Shown here: piece after piece, positions 10,131 through 22,170 of the stretch
Layout of the letters: every line of letters starts with the position of its first letter
Numbering within the stretch: the stretch's first letter is position 1
Origin: Diploptera punctata
Taxonomy: Eukaryota > Arthropoda > Insecta > Blattodea > Blaberidae
Assembly: GCA_030220185.1 (NCBI GenBank)
Contig: JASPKZ010003844.1
Coordinates: 2,926,501 to 2,990,500 of the forward strand
Direction of reading: 5' to 3'
Length of the DNA stretch: 64,000 nucleotides
Notes under the pieces: generated by a model
What the model was told of the DNA's origin: nothing
Database searches by the model: none
What the model saw: only the letters and a program-made list of their open reading frames with translations
Position numbers and translations under genes: made by a program

Positions 10131-10654
10131 TCAAAGCGTCATTGCATAAGCTTAAAATATACAGACTGGACTTCGGTTGATACTTCGTTCCAAATGTATT
10201 ATTTATTGAAAGGAGAACCATATTATAATTAGTGCCCAGTCGCTTCTTCTAGATATTAATCTTAAATCTAAGAAAACAATTTAAACTAATTTAATACTGA
10301 AAATGAACTTGACAGAAATGAATCTCTGACGAAGGTGTTGAGTTATCAAGTTCACAGTTGACCGATCATCTTGGCTGCAATTCCATGAGTTACGTGGTGA
10401 GATTATATTAAGAAAGTGCGAAACCAAACTTCTCGAGGAGTTAAATTAGAGCTATTCGCTTGGGATTAGATATGAAAGAGTTACTATACTTTAACGATCT
10501 GATATCAGATGACAGAGAAAACTTTTATATCTAAAGTTCACAGAATGGTTTGTGCGGATCTCTAGGGGACCATCTCTTCTTACTTCATACCTCTCACTGA
10601 CAACAACTGGAATTTAGCTTTTATTTTTGTATTTTTAATATATTTATTTACATT
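10131..10654. other. No gene recognised
   Basis: AT-rich anonymous sequence with no supported frame. Confidence 0.5.
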
Positions 10655-11208
10655 TTTCAGTTTTTTCCATTCACCTGTCTGTTCATCTCTTTTTGCCCCA
10701 AAAAAAATTCTAAGAACTGTATTCTCAAATACTCGTAATCTTCTTTCCTCCCTTAAAATAAGAGTACATGTTTCGCATCCATATAATACAACTGGGAGAA
10801 TAACTGTTTTATATATTTTCAGGTTAACATTTTTTGAAAGGAGTTGGGAATACAAGAGTCCCTGCAATGCACGATGGCATGCATTTCCAGAATTGAGTCT
10901 ATGTTTAATTTCTTTGTGCATCTCATTCCTATTTGTAATTATTGTTCCTAGGTATTTGAATTCAGCCACTTCATGTGGCACGTATGGGACATGAAAGGGG
11001 TGCATTGAAGCTTCTGGTAGGAAAACCAGAGGGAAAACGCCCAGTTGGTAGACCAAGAATGAGATGGGAGAATAACTTATCAATGATTTGAGGGAAGTAG
11101 ATTATACAGGGGATGATTGGAAAGCATTACATCAGGATAGGGATGTATGGATAGCTTATATACGCACGGCCATGAACTTATGGGTTCGATAGAGCCAGTG
11201 AGTTAGTG
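10655..11208. mobile_element. LINE-A copy 2, 5' segment inverted (twin-priming structure)
   Basis: At 10655-10985 the minus strand encodes the RT region VAEFKYLGTIIT...YKTVILPVVLYGCET...VLRIFFGAKRDEQTGEW. At about 10990-11208 the plus strand carries the following 3' part (KLLVGKPEGKRPVGRPRMRW, then the terminal catgaacttatgggttcgat). The element is therefore split into an inverted 5' block and a sense 3' block, with ~100 bp missing between them. This is the known product of twin priming. No target duplication could be fixed. Confidence 0.8.
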
Positions 11209-11234
11209 ATATATTTAAATTTTAAGATATCAGA

Positions 11235-11455
11235 AAGTAAGGTAAAATTATCCTACTACAGGCCTTAGGACATTAAGGTTCCCATTTTTCTAGACAGTCG
11301 GCACGATATGTCAACAGGGTTGTTAGATCTGCCTGACAACCGTCTTTACCCCCAGAACGTAAGTCTAGTACTTATTTATGCTAGAGATTGAGTTGATCTC
11401 AGGGCCATTTGCCTCCAAAGGGTTTAGGCCAGTTTAAAAATCCTCAGTCGAACCG
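11235..11455 (-). mobile_element. SINE S3 fragment, head missing
   Basis: It shares tttctagac, acccccagaac and cagtttaaaaatcct with the intact S3 copies at 20932-21246 and 24559-24851. It is more diverged than either, and the tRNA-like head is absent. Confidence 0.7.
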
Positions 11456-11998
11456 GTATTTAGTGTATTGTATTAACCAACTATACTATGATTTCAAAAA
11501 GTAAACAAGTTAAAGCATTGTGGCTAATATATTTAATCAATTTGGTGTTTACTTGGTGAAAATCCATGATGTATAAGATTAACTGATTTAGTTTTATGAA
11601 ATCGCGATTTTATTGAAATGGATCATGATATAATGAAATTAGAATCCCTCATTTATAGCGACAACTGACGAAACCCAGAAACAAGACTCAGGTCGATTGG
11701 AACTGGAGTTAGAGCTCTGGATCTTCCGAATGCGAGTGTCATTCGCAACCGGCTGAGCCAATTCGTTCGGTACCGTATATTATATTTTATAAACATGTTT
11801 TCTTTTCTGAGCAGTATTGTTTTTTTTCACTTACTCGATTTTGTCTAGATATTATAGCATTATAAATTGTATAATTTTGGAAACCTACCTGAGCAATGAA
11901 AATAATTCTAATTGAATAATAGAATGCATTTATTTTGCTTATTCGGCTCATTTTTATGTAAAATACAATTATTATTCATTTTTATTGTTGAGAACACG
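11456..11998. other. No gene recognised
   Basis: Anonymous sequence. A faint tRNA-like patch near 11690-11790 (gagttagagctctgg) is not well enough formed to call. Confidence 0.4.
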
Positions 11999-12002
11999 CA
12001 CG

Positions 12003-12063
<61 letters not shown>
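11999..12063. repeat. (CA)n(TA)n compound microsatellite
   Basis: Runs from cgcacgcaca into a pure CA run, then ~20 TA units. The frames on both strands here (poly Tyr-Ile, Cys-Val) are low-complexity artefacts. Confidence 0.95.
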
Positions 12064-12067
<4 letters not shown>

Positions 12068-12437
12068 TTTTTGCAAATGCCCCAGGTTGTCTTTCGACAT
12101 TCCTGGTGTTCTCTCCTGGCATGGCGTACTTGTAATCCACTTCTGAGATTGGGGCGCCTGGAAGGCGGGGTTACGTTGCCCCGATGACATGATGGGTGAT
12201 GATGATGATAGTGGTGCGCCAGGAGAGTCCCTAATCCTAAGCTTAATCTAAGATGAATATGAATGATGATTGCGATGGCCATATGATTTCGGGAACCGTT
12301 TGGGCCTTAAAGTTTTGTCATACAGATGAGGGAAAACCCCGATAAAAACCTCACCCAGAAAAATTATCCCGACCTGGGATCGAACCCGCGCCCGCTGCGT
12401 CACAAGGCAGCACGCTACCTCGAGACCACAGCGGTGG
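12064..12437 (-). mobile_element. SINE S1 copy (minus) with an unusual 3' body
   Basis: 12268-12437 is the S1 head in reverse: cgaacccgcgcccgctgcg, then ctacctcgagaccacagcgg, ending in a short TA run. The part at 12064-12267 lies where the S1 3' body should be but does not match the other copies. It may be a different tail variant or a separate repeat (12130-12260 has ggggcgcctggaaggcgggg). Confidence 0.65.
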
Positions 12438-12653
12438 ATATATATATATAAGCAGTTTTAAAATAAAATAACCGAAACGTGGGTGCATAACATTTTGAAT
12501 AAAAAAATAAAATTCTATTTATGAAACTCTCGTGTCATTCACAGAACGTTGTATGTTAGTAATGTATTATGTATATCATAAAGTTTATTATTTATTTGTA
12601 ATTTGTTTTATATTGTTTACATAGGGTCATAACATTTAATAAATAGTATATTA

Positions 12654-12772
12654 CGATGCGAGGTTGGGAAGTGGTTTTTACAGAATCGTGGAAAAATGTT
12701 TAAAAACCGAACGGTAGCGATGTTTTTAATTTCCAAGATTCTGTAAAACACTTCACAAACGTGCGTTGTACA
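12654..12772. repeat. Hairpin-headed repeat H2
   Basis: The left arm acgatgcgaggttgggaagt...ttacagaatc at 12655-12700 pairs with the right arm ending ttcacaaacgtgcgttgt at 12720-12772, at roughly 75% match over ~46 bp. It is preceded by tagtatatta. The same architecture is at 55801-55914 (H3). Confidence 0.6.
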
Positions 12773-12974
12773 TTATTTTTTCGTGATGGTGTTTTCAAAA
12801 TAATAAATAATAGTAAAATAATAACATTTTTGTTGGAAATATTTGCGTTCATTATGAACAGTTGACTAACGTTAACAGTGTGGGCAATGTTTATTAGTTG
12901 AAACAACAGGAGGCCTTGAGAGAAATTATTAATAAAATGGCCGCAAGTACCGCATTTATTATTTTATATTGTTT

Positions 12975-13288
12975 AAGTCCACCGCTGTGGTCTCGAGGTA
13001 GCGTGCTGCCTTGTCACGCAGCGGGCCCGGGTTTGATCCCGGTCGGGGCAGTTTTTCTGGGTGGGGTTTTTCACGAGGTTTTTCTTCACCTGTAAGTCAA
13101 ATGTCAGGAAAACTTTAAGGCCCAAACGGTCCCCGAAATCATATGATCATCATCATCATCCTTCACCGGTGTGTAAAGCAACAGGAAGCTACCACACCTA
13201 CAATTCCCTAGTAAAGCTGCAAAGCATAGCATGAAAATGCTATGATTGCAGTGAAAGACCTCCCTTCGGGCAGAATTACTGTGGATGG
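12975..13288 (+). mobile_element. SINE S1, full length, with target duplication
   Basis: Begins gtccaccgctgtggtctcg with B box ggtttgatccc. The body contains atgtcaggaaaactttaagg, a (cat)n stretch and gctaccacacctacaattcc. It ends attactgtggatgg. The duplication atattgttt lies at 12966-12974 and 13289-13297. Confidence 0.85.
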
Positions 13289-13297
13289 ATATTGTTT

Positions 13298-14127
13298 CAA
13301 ATAAAGTTCAGTTAATTTATAATGCAGTAATTTGTATCGTATAATGCATATTAACACTACCTTATGGATATTTTTTGTATATACATTGTACGTAGTATAC
13401 ATAAAGGGCAGTGGTTATACTTCCCGCACGTGGGTGTAAATGTATTATTACAGTTTAGTTATTTAGGTTGGCAACCCCGAAATGTAGGATGCTGAACTTT
13501 CAGTTATGGTCGCCATTGCTGTAAGTACGACAAAACGCACTATCGCGCAAAAAATGTATACTATTGATTATACAATTCCCGTGATAACTTTTGTTCATTC
13601 ATATCCCTTTTAGTTCCATATGGAATAACACATTTATTCAGTATAGTAATTGTATCAGAGATTTTCCTGTTCGTGTTCGGAAATTGAATTGATTTCCTCA
13701 TTACGTCCTGTTTTACTGTAATATAAATGACGCTATAATAAGAGTTTTTCGATTTTTTGTGCTAATGGCAAAGCGAGAATATAATCACATGTAGACACTA
13801 AATCAAAACTTCATTAACAGTTCAACTGCTGATGCTTGTTTTTAAATCGAATTCATATTACATAAATCTCTCTATGGATAATGTGAATTTAACGTGAGAT
13901 CCATTAAATTCAGATTAAAATAAACAAATCACACATTTCACATTCACACAATTATTCATTCTTGTTTGTAGTCGTTAGAATATTTTATATCGTATCGCGT
14001 TCATGATCTACGTGTATATGTAAATAGACTGTGTATTTTATGTTGTGTACAGTCTTGTGTTTTGTAGAAGTTTACTGGTATTGGTTTATACCTATTTATA
14101 AAATGATTAATGATGTAAATAATTTAT
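13298..14127. other. No gene recognised
   Basis: Anonymous AT-rich sequence with no supported frame or RNA. Confidence 0.5.
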
Positions 14128-14492
14128 TCTTCTTATAAGCCCTTGTTTCTCTCAACGAGACTTAGTCGCCCTATCCCTAATGGCAGAAATTGAACCATAC
14201 TAATTTAGTTATACTTGTTTTCGGATAGATGTGATTGAATGGCCCGTGGCATCTAGGAAATCAAGGAGATACTGGGATGGGAAAATTCCGTAATGTTTGC
14301 TAGATGCCTTTTTATTCAGGCTTCAGGATACTTTACGAGCCTGAAAAATCTGCATACTCGGGACCCACAGGTTAAAGTCCCTCCCGGAGGAGTTCCTCCA
14401 TCCTAAAAAACCCATCGACCCGGGCCGGGTTTGAACCCGCGAACCTCGGGACCAGACGCAAGGTGCATAACCACTAGTCGGCCGCGGCCGAC
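14128..14492 (-). mobile_element. SINE S2, near full length
   Basis: The reverse complement shows the S2 head (accactagtc, gccgggtttgaacccgc) and the body with gcctgaataaaaagg through to ataagaagaa at the tail. Confidence 0.85.
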
Positions 14493-17400
14493 GTATAAAT
14501 AATTTGTGATACTAAGAAACCAATCCAGGGTTTATCTTGATAACTATAAAAACAGCTCAGGAAATTGAATCCGGAAGTTCTTTAATACGATAATCGAATC
14601 CTAAATCTGAACCAGTTTGTTAGATACAAATCATTGTTTTCTTATTGTCTTTCGTAGATTAACCTCTCGCCTTATAGGTACTTTTACGTGCTCCACGCCA
14701 CATGTGTCTTATAGTGGGGACAATTCAAGTAACAAGTTTTATTTTTAGAGTGGTTTTTAAGGCAATGTATTATTTTATTATAGAAATAGAATGATCGGTC
14801 GAATATCGGGCTTTTTGGAACCATCAGTCTTTTTTTCTTTTATTTTTTTTTTCGTCTCGTATATCTGCTCCCAATTTAATTTTAATCAAGAAGTGAGCTC
14901 TCCTATACTTGTTATCTTGACGATATATTTTGCATATAGACCTGTGAGAGTTTTTTTAACTTGTCCCTTATGCCCGTGATGTTGAATCAACGGCTTGTAA
15001 CTTCCCCTCCTAAGAAGAAGCAGAAATTTCATTTCAACATTAAGCTATTGAATTTATATTATTTGCTGCCTCGGAGTTTTCAGTTTTCAATTTTAATATT
15101 TTTGCATTAATTTTGTAATTCAATCATTTTCTTTCGGCTTTACTTTGACCCACCATTAAAAAAAAATAAATTTCAAATCTGCATGCCTGATTACTGATTA
15201 TACTTCAGTTTTATAATCTCGTTCTATTGTGGACTACTTTGAAATCGCTGTCTTTAAAATATGTGAAAACATACGCATTTAATTATTCGATAAAATGGAT
15301 TATGGATATACTAGAATAGTGTCTATAAGGTTCACTAATTGTTACTAGTTGTAGAAAAATATTGTGTTGCATTTTATATTGTTAGAACTTTAATTACTTG
15401 GATGGTTATTTGTAGTTTTTGTTATGGGTGTTGACCTTTACGTGTTTAGGGTCATGAGGTCAAGCACTGGGGTTCCACGTGGCATAATTTCCTCACTAAT
15501 TACTAACTCATATACCGTCTAATCTCCCTTAAATATTGTGTGTTTTGTCTCGTTAGAAATCACAGTAGTTACTTATGCACTTCCACATAGCGCCAAGTGA
15601 GATAAAATTAACAATATAATTTTTGGCAATATTTTATATTGTATAAACTAACTTTACTTTCTGAATTTAAAAAAAATAGATTTACTGTATTATCACTCGA
15701 CAATGTACACTGCCAGAGTTATGACAATATACAGAATTTTTCAAGTATTATTTCATAATTATATCAGTGGTCGGATTTTCATACTGATTCGTTTGCTGTT
15801 TTTCGATCCCATATACGAATTTAAATATACAAAATTCAATAAATGAATTATGTTACGAAAGGGTAGTTGGAAACACTGCAGCCGTGTATAAACTACTTTA
15901 CGAAACCAAAAAAATATATCCAACTTCACTTCCCCTAAGTACTGTGTGAAAAACCAGGCCAACACGCACCATATTTTTATAAATGAATGAATGAATGAAT
16001 GAATAAACGTCCGCGATTTTTTCGCAAACCTTACATTTTCGATTCAGAATTGACAAAACATGTTTAGCCTATAGTTAGGCCTACATGCGCACTGCCATTA
16101 TTTGTAATTTTTATATAAATACGTTGACAGCAGAATGTTTGAAAACACCTATAAGCTCTGATTCTAAAATAAATATAGCCTACTTAAAATGATAATATTC
16201 TAATATATGAGCAACCTTAAGAGTATTATTTTTTACCTCAATGTCATCTTATATAATGTGATAAGCTGATAACTTTGACAATAAAATAATTGTAATTACA
16301 CTAATTACGCTCTCCAAATAATGTGAATTTGAAAAGAATATCTGTCACGTCAATTACGTTTAAAAAACAAGGCCTTAGGAGGAATATAGAAGATTGCATA
16401 TTAAATTTTTAATCTGCGAGTTAGCTCTGGAAGAAATTTCAATTAATATCGACAAATCTTGTAAATTTTAAAAATATCAGTAAATTGTTCTATTCCTTCT
16501 GTAAAAAGTGTTTTTCATCTGAACTAATGTAACTTCTAGTATGATAGGTTGATTGATTTCAGATTACTAGTGTTGTTTTAATAAGCTACCACATTTATAC
16601 TATCACATCCATTAACTCGCCCTGCATGAAAACACAATTATGTGGAATGAAATTCACAAGGGAAAGTTATAATTCCCACACAATTACTTTTTATGATGTA
16701 TTAATCGATATGTTTTCTTAGTTTCAAAAAGCCTGTACAAAGTTTCAACTCCTCCTTTCTCGTGTTTTTCTTAAACTACAGAAAAGTTCATGTATTTAAA
16801 GCTGATCTAATAAACTGCTGACTCAAAGTGAAGGAACAACAACATTTCTTGCAAACAGTTGTGAAAAAGAGTATATTTAACATAGAATACGTAGATTGTC
16901 ACGCATAAATAAGCAAATGACAGAAAAAACCTGCTCTCTGAATTTTACTTGATTTTTTTTTTTCCGATATGCAATCCAATGTAAGAAGGAATAATTTATT
17001 AGCTCTGTTATACGTAGAACCTAGAATTACTTTTGGTGGCGTGTGATCGGCACTACGATAATTTTATAAAAAATTATACAAGTCATTGATAGTTTAGTCA
17101 TGTATGCTTTCTCAGGCAGATTTACAATTTACTCTAATGAGGTGGTCTTATTCTTGGATTCAATCTTGATGCTTCGACGGAACAAAAGCAAGACCAGGGA
17201 CAAACTAACCCGAAATATCCATAATATATTTTAATAAATTTCATTGTATGCAACCACTTTTCTGGAAAGAAAAAATGTATATCAGATAGGGGCTGTCTAC
17301 ATAATAAGTTATATTTATTGTTTAAATTTATTGTTAGTCTTAGTTTTAATTTTAATTATTGCTCAAATTACGGTATCAGCCAACCTCATTGGATTTTTCT

Positions 17401-17639
17401 CTACGTGATTTTCTAATATAATTGAAGCAAGAACTGGATAAAAACTTCATCATTTCATATTTAATTAAATTCAGGATAATTAATATCTGCACGAAGATAT
17501 ATAAATACAGACTACAAAAGATATAGAGAACATGTCTGTGCAATTCCTAAGTTTTTCAATCTAATTAACATTTATAGACGCTTTAATATGATAATGATAT
17601 TATAATCGAGCAGTTGCCTTGAAGAAGAAAAAAAGTTAT
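14493..17639. other. Long anonymous stretch, no gene recognised
   Basis: About 3.1 kb without a recognised repeat family, RNA or credible frame. A (GAAT)n run of seven units lies at 15980-16008. The 68-codon minus frame at 15759-15965 and the 62-codon plus frame at 14791-14979 have no motif or splice context that would support them. This and 27.4-29.0 kb are the least repeat-like parts of the window. Confidence 0.45.
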
Positions 17640-17722
17640 GTTCGCACCGAGATTTATACCCAGGACCTCCCGAATGAGTCTAAAACGCTACCGCTTGAGC
17701 AAACTCCCTCGTTACTATGTTT
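17640..17722 (-). pseudogene. Degenerate tRNA-like (SINE head?) sequence
   Basis: The minus strand reads ctcaagcggtagcg (A-box-like), ttcgggaggtcctgg, then tataaatctcggt in the place of a B box. The arms only partly pair. It is probably the head of an old SINE. Confidence 0.35.
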
Positions 17723-18249
17723 TTTTTGTTTTTATGTTGTAGTAATAATGTACAAGGAAACGTTATCGGGGTTTCATGGGCATGCTGTATTGAGTTAATT
17801 TTAATTCTACACCTCGGTATCTATGATAAATTTGATTTATGGCATTTGATCCCCTTTTATTATGTATACATTGTGATAAGCTGAAGGAAAGAGCGAGACA
17901 GTTTGATTGTGTGGTGTAATCCCGGTAGAAGTCTGCGAGAACAGTAACTCACATATCAACTAATGATATCCCTAGAGGAAATTGGTTTTGTTCTACTACC
18001 TCCATGAAACCTGATACAAATTCCAATTAACTGCAGATTTTAATGAAACACTCTGAGAGATATATTTTAATATACAACTACGTAATTAATTTAATTACTG
18101 TAGGCGTTATACTGGGTACTTTTATATAACACTTCCAGGGAAGTACACGTACAAAATTTCAAGGTGAATTTAGTACCGTAAATTGAATTAAAGTCTGGAA
18201 AATTCGTTTGAGGAGCTATTCACACAAATATTATATAATTTGTACATAT
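17723..18249. other. No gene recognised
   Basis: Anonymous sequence. Confidence 0.5.
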
Positions 18250-18312
18250 AGATAATTAATAACAATAATAATAATGTTATGATTGTTATTATTATTATTA
18301 TCATTATTATTA

Positions 18313-18745
18313 GATCCGTTCATTGTTGTGGTCTCGAAGTAAAGTCTTGCGACGAATGCAAGCGGTTTCGAGTTCGATCCCCGGTCAGGACAAGCTTCCT
18401 GAATGAGATTTTTCGGGGTTTTTCCTCGCCACTAAAACAAACATCGGGAAATTTTAATACCCAACTATTTGGCCATAATTATCCTATCATATCTGCCTTG
18501 TAATATATCAGTAAATGGTTTGTCTTGTATTAAATGTTTATGGGGTCACAGAGGTGTCCCCTGCTTCTGAGCTGATCATTCACCAGTGGATGCTCTCTAA
18601 ATCATCGTGTGGTAAAAAAAAAGTGTGTGTGTATGATCCAGAGTTTAAAAAGTCCTCTACTGACAGGTCGTGTTCCGTTAATACCTGAGATGAGTGGAGC
18701 ATGTAAAAGTACCAGCAGTGTTAGAAGGTAAATAAAGGAAAAGAG
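18313..18745 (+). mobile_element. SINE S1b, long variant
   Basis: The head gtggtctcgaagtaaagtc and B box gagttcgatcccc are followed by gatttttcggggtttttcc, as in S1. The 3' half is different, with gagctgatcattcacc, then gacaggtcgtgttccg and ggagcatgtaaaagtac. That half recurs at 33455-33850 and in part at 24186-24457. An (ATT)n run (18250-18312) lies just upstream. Confidence 0.7.
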
Positions 18746-19013
18746 AGAAAAGATGATTAGGTCCGAGATTACATTCCCGGTAATAGCATAACAGTTTTTT
18801 GTTTAAGTGTAAAGTCTAGGACAAAGGCCACTCAATCTTCTGAGGATATTTGAATATCTACTTGAGTATAAAAGCAGCTTTGATAAGAAAATTTAATCTA
18901 GTGTTGATGAGTTGAGCCACATTAATCACGAGACTCCTTGCATTGTCATCTGCTATTCACTGACAACTCTTTAGTTATCCTTGGCTCTTCGAAGGTATCA
19001 TAACATAGATCTA

Positions 19014-19050
<37 letters not shown>

Positions 19051-19622
19051 TAAATGTCTAATTATGGGATTTTATATACATTAACTTACTTAAGGCTGAA
19101 AGGATAAACCTTCTACTGAAATAGAAAAATAGAACATATAATTCAATAATTACCAATTTTCATAAACACTGAAGACGAAACTAAATAGAAATGCAAATAA
19201 CAATATTATATTGCACTCAAAGTTATAGCTAAATAGCTATATAAAGATAATAATTAGTATTGACCTGTGAATGATACAGGATTCAACGCCAGCCCAGAGG
19301 AAAAATGATGGTAGTTATTCTAGATTGACTAGTGGCGTACGGAGGAGTTTATCAGGACGATCAGCCCTAGGGAGGGAGCAATGTTACGCATCATAATATC
19401 AGAATTTGAATTTTGCGGGTGACGGTGAGAATATTGGTCTCGCATTGGTGGAAATAGATTCGCAAGGCGTTGACTCACAAAACCCGCGCAGATGATCGAT
19501 GCGTCTGGACTTTCGTTCCGGGGTTTTTCTAAGCCTCTGCCCTTCATGTCAGGAAGGTTCGATGTCAGCAGCTTCCATACTAGAAAAGTCTTGATTGGGA
19601 GTCGAAAAATGTCCTCCATGCC
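18746..19622. other. Anonymous; (ATT)n at 19016-19051
   Basis: No gene recognised. 19330-19620 is less AT-rich and has a minus frame of 96 codons with no recognisable motif. A short piece near 19500-19560 resembles the S1 body (ccggggtttttct...tgtcaggaagg), so this may be a very old SINE. Confidence 0.35.
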
Positions 19623-19657
19623 TATATAACTGTAGTCAGGGTCGTAAGTCAGTCAGT
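19623..19657 (+). promoter_or_regulatory. Candidate RNA polymerase II core promoter (TATA + initiator)
   Basis: TATATAA at 19623-19629 is followed by TCAGTCAGTT at 19649-19658. Arthropod initiators have the core TCAGT, and the two possible +1 adenines (19651, 19655) lie 28 and 32 bp from the TATA start, bracketing the usual spacing. Downstream sequence is less AT-rich for ~90 bp, like a 5' UTR. A first ATG near 19728 gives only ~17 codons, so a spliced leader or a retroelement promoter is possible. No matching gene is seen downstream. Confidence 0.35.
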
Positions 19658-19793
19658 TGCAAAGTGACAGCGATACAGTGGACTGTGACCGGAAGAGCAA
19701 TTAAAAGCGTTAGAGACAGAAGATAATTATGCGAGAGATAAACTTTAAAGCAAAATTAATTATTACATCAATTTGTGAGTGAAATGTCACTAA

Positions 19794-20031
19794 GGGTGGT
19801 TTCTCAACTGAAGTCTAAACCACGACCGCGGTTTTCCGATTTTTCATTGTTTCCATACAACCATAAAAACTGAAAATCTGCTGCTGTTAACTACAAACAC
19901 AAATATCTGAATCATGTCTATGGTTTCATAATAATTTCATTGGATTTTATGTAATTTTTATAGGCGTTATGGAAACAATAAAAATTGGAAAACCGGGGTC
20001 GTGGTTTAGATTTCGGTTGAGAAATCCATCC
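19794..20031. mobile_element. Harbinger-like MITE, 238 bp, TAA target duplication
   Basis: Imperfect terminal inverted repeats of about 65-70 bp: the left end gggtggtttctcaactgaag matches the reverse complement of the right end (ggatggatttctcaaccgaa). Both go on through taaaccacgacc and ggttttcc. TAA flanks both ends (19791-19793 and 20032-20034), the TWA target duplication expected for PIF/Harbinger elements. No coding capacity, so non-autonomous. Confidence 0.75.
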
Positions 20032-20034
20032 TAA

Positions 20035-20736
20035 GAGTTTCTAGAATTGAATGAGGTTACTATTGAGTTTTACACGATCTATGATGTTTTATTACGAGAA
20101 AACCACCGGAAAACTACCCCACGGCAGCCTGATACAATATTAAATATCGATATTTCTTTGAGTTGTAGAGGGAATTACTAGGTAAAGCATTTATGAGGAA
20201 TCAATGCCCGAAAATGTATTGTTTAGATTCTAGAATGATACCAATATTTAAAGTATTCACGTTTAATAGTAGAAACCCCACATTAATAAAGAACGACTTT
20301 CAAAGGCACCTGATGCCTGGTTGCATTTGTTTACAAATTGAAATATCACCTAAACTGGTCTCAGATTCTTGAATTTTTCTGAAAGATGTTCAGAGGTAGA
20401 ATTCCTGGAAAAAAGCATAATGAAATTGCGCTGAAAATATGATTGAAACATTCTAGCACACCAACTACATTTTCACATAGTTTCCGGATACATCTCAACT
20501 CAACATTTGCAGAGAAAGGTGATTGGCTGAAGCGGACCAATAGTATTGTCTCGTTTACCAGGTGTAGCAAGAGATTTGCCTAGATATTCCCATAATTTCA
20601 TCATCAAAACTGATCTAGTAACTAGCCTACGGCTTCTGTCTAGAAATGTGTAATAACAATTATGCATCATTGTGTATATTGTTGAAATATTGACCTTTAC
20701 CAAGTAGAGAGTATCTTCCTAACTAACTAACTTAAT
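20035..20736. other. No gene recognised
   Basis: Anonymous sequence. The two short minus frames (20361-20703) lack motifs. Confidence 0.5.
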
Positions 20737-20931
20737 AGTACTATTGAACCAGGAGTTTCATGGGCGAGCAAACATAAGTTCTCCATTAACTCTTATCTTA
20801 ATCTAACATATTCCAATCATTCTCAGTTTAACTAACCCTCCTGAATTCATGGTTCATGTTATTCCCCTAAATTATTCTTGGCCTACCTACTAGGTGCTTT
20901 CCGTCTAGTTTTCCTACAATAAGAAAAGTGT

Positions 20932-21246
20932 AAAGAAGTAAAGTAAAGTAAAGTGATCCCACAACAGACCCGGAGGCCCTTGGGGTAGTAGGAGGTTAAG
21001 GCTCCCACTTTTTCTAGACAATCGACACTTTATGTCAGCCGGGTTGTCAGCCCTGCGTGACGGCCGCCTTTACCCCCAGAACAAGCGTCTGGTACTCATT
21101 TCCATTAGAGGCTGAGTCGACCCCAGGGCCATAGTGCCGCCAGAGGGTTTGGGTCAGTTTAAAAATCCTGACCCCAACGGGACTTGAACCCTCGACCCTC
21201 GGGCTTGTAGCTCAGTGCCTTAACCACTACGCTACGGCGTGCCCCC
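20932..21246 (-). mobile_element. SINE S3, full length
   Basis: The reverse complement starts gcacgccgtagcgtagtgg (A box) with B box ggttcaagtcc, then taaactgacccaaaccctc and ccgattgtctagaaaaagtg. It ends in an (actttt/acttt)n tail, seen on the plus strand as aaagtaaagtaaagtg. Confidence 0.85.
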
Positions 21247-21403
21247 AGTGTAAGGAAGTATACTTCCAAAATTGACATTCCAATATATTCCAATTAGACA
21301 TAGGGACCAAGGAAGACCAAAACATCGGAGGAAAATCAAGGCCACTTTCGTTAGGTTTACCGTCACAGGCCACATGGCCTAAAACGGATTTGTTCATGAT
21401 GAT
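21247..21403 (+). mobile_element. Short LINE 3' tail ending TVTGHMA-stop
   Basis: Plus-strand translation gives QGRPKHRRKIKATFVRFTV, then TGHMA and TAA, followed by a (gat)n-type tail (catgatgatgatgag). It has the GRP-near-the-stop arrangement of the other LINE tails. A minus-strand trace of the same 3' end is at 53290-53345 (gttttaggccatgtggcc). Confidence 0.6.
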
Positions 21404-21704
21404 GATGAGGTTCGCTTTCCCTCTGGTCTTCCTACAATAAGTGCACATTTTCTCTGGTTTACCTACAAGTTTCCATGTCTTTCTTTCATTCCTCGTTCGT
21501 GCTACATGCCCTATCCCCCGCAGTTCACGATAATTAACTGTTCTTATTGCATCTGGTTTCCCATAAAGATCATGAAGATCGCTGTTAATATTTTTCTCCA
21601 TTAGCCTATGTTGTCTCTCTTTCGTCCAAAAATTTTCCGAAGTCCTTGTATTCTCAAATATATGCAAGCATTTCTCCTCTCTTAAAGTAAGAGACAATAT
21701 AGAA

Positions 21705-22170
21705 TAGAATAGATTTAGAATACATTTATTTAGCTCGTGGAGGTATAGCCACGTGGCCTTCTCTTCCACTCACCAGGACAAACATATGTTACATTTAAAT
21801 AAAAAAAAATACAATAATAGTACATACTAAACAATTAATTCTGTCGAACTGAACGATAATGAAAATAATGTCTAATAATACAATACAATTAAATACAATT
21901 AAAATTAAACTAATGATAGAATGTAGACGCAAAGGAATAACAGCTCGAATCTACTATACATAAAAAAAGGAATAAAAGAATTGCAAAGAAAGTAATAAAC
22001 TGTAACGAATTGAAATATCGCTAATATATATAAGCATTAGGTAAATATATTGACAAATCTTAACACTATTTTTATTACATAATGCAAAAACAAATTATTA
22101 ACTGTTAAAAAAGTAATATTAGCGAGTTGTATAGTATAGCTGGAGGAATCTCCGTTTTATGTGGATGGCG
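21705..22170 (-). mobile_element. LINE-J (Jockey/CR1-like) 3' UTR fragment
   Basis: The reverse complement matches 57400-57740 closely: tttgtcctggtgagtggaag, gagaaggccac and the terminal ctaaataaatgtattc. It contains no RT coding. It is inserted in LINE-A copy 3. Confidence 0.8.

Noticed and set aside
14493..17639. Host gene in the long repeat-poor stretch
   Set aside because: I looked for open frames with splice signals on both strands and found none I could defend; absence is not proven.
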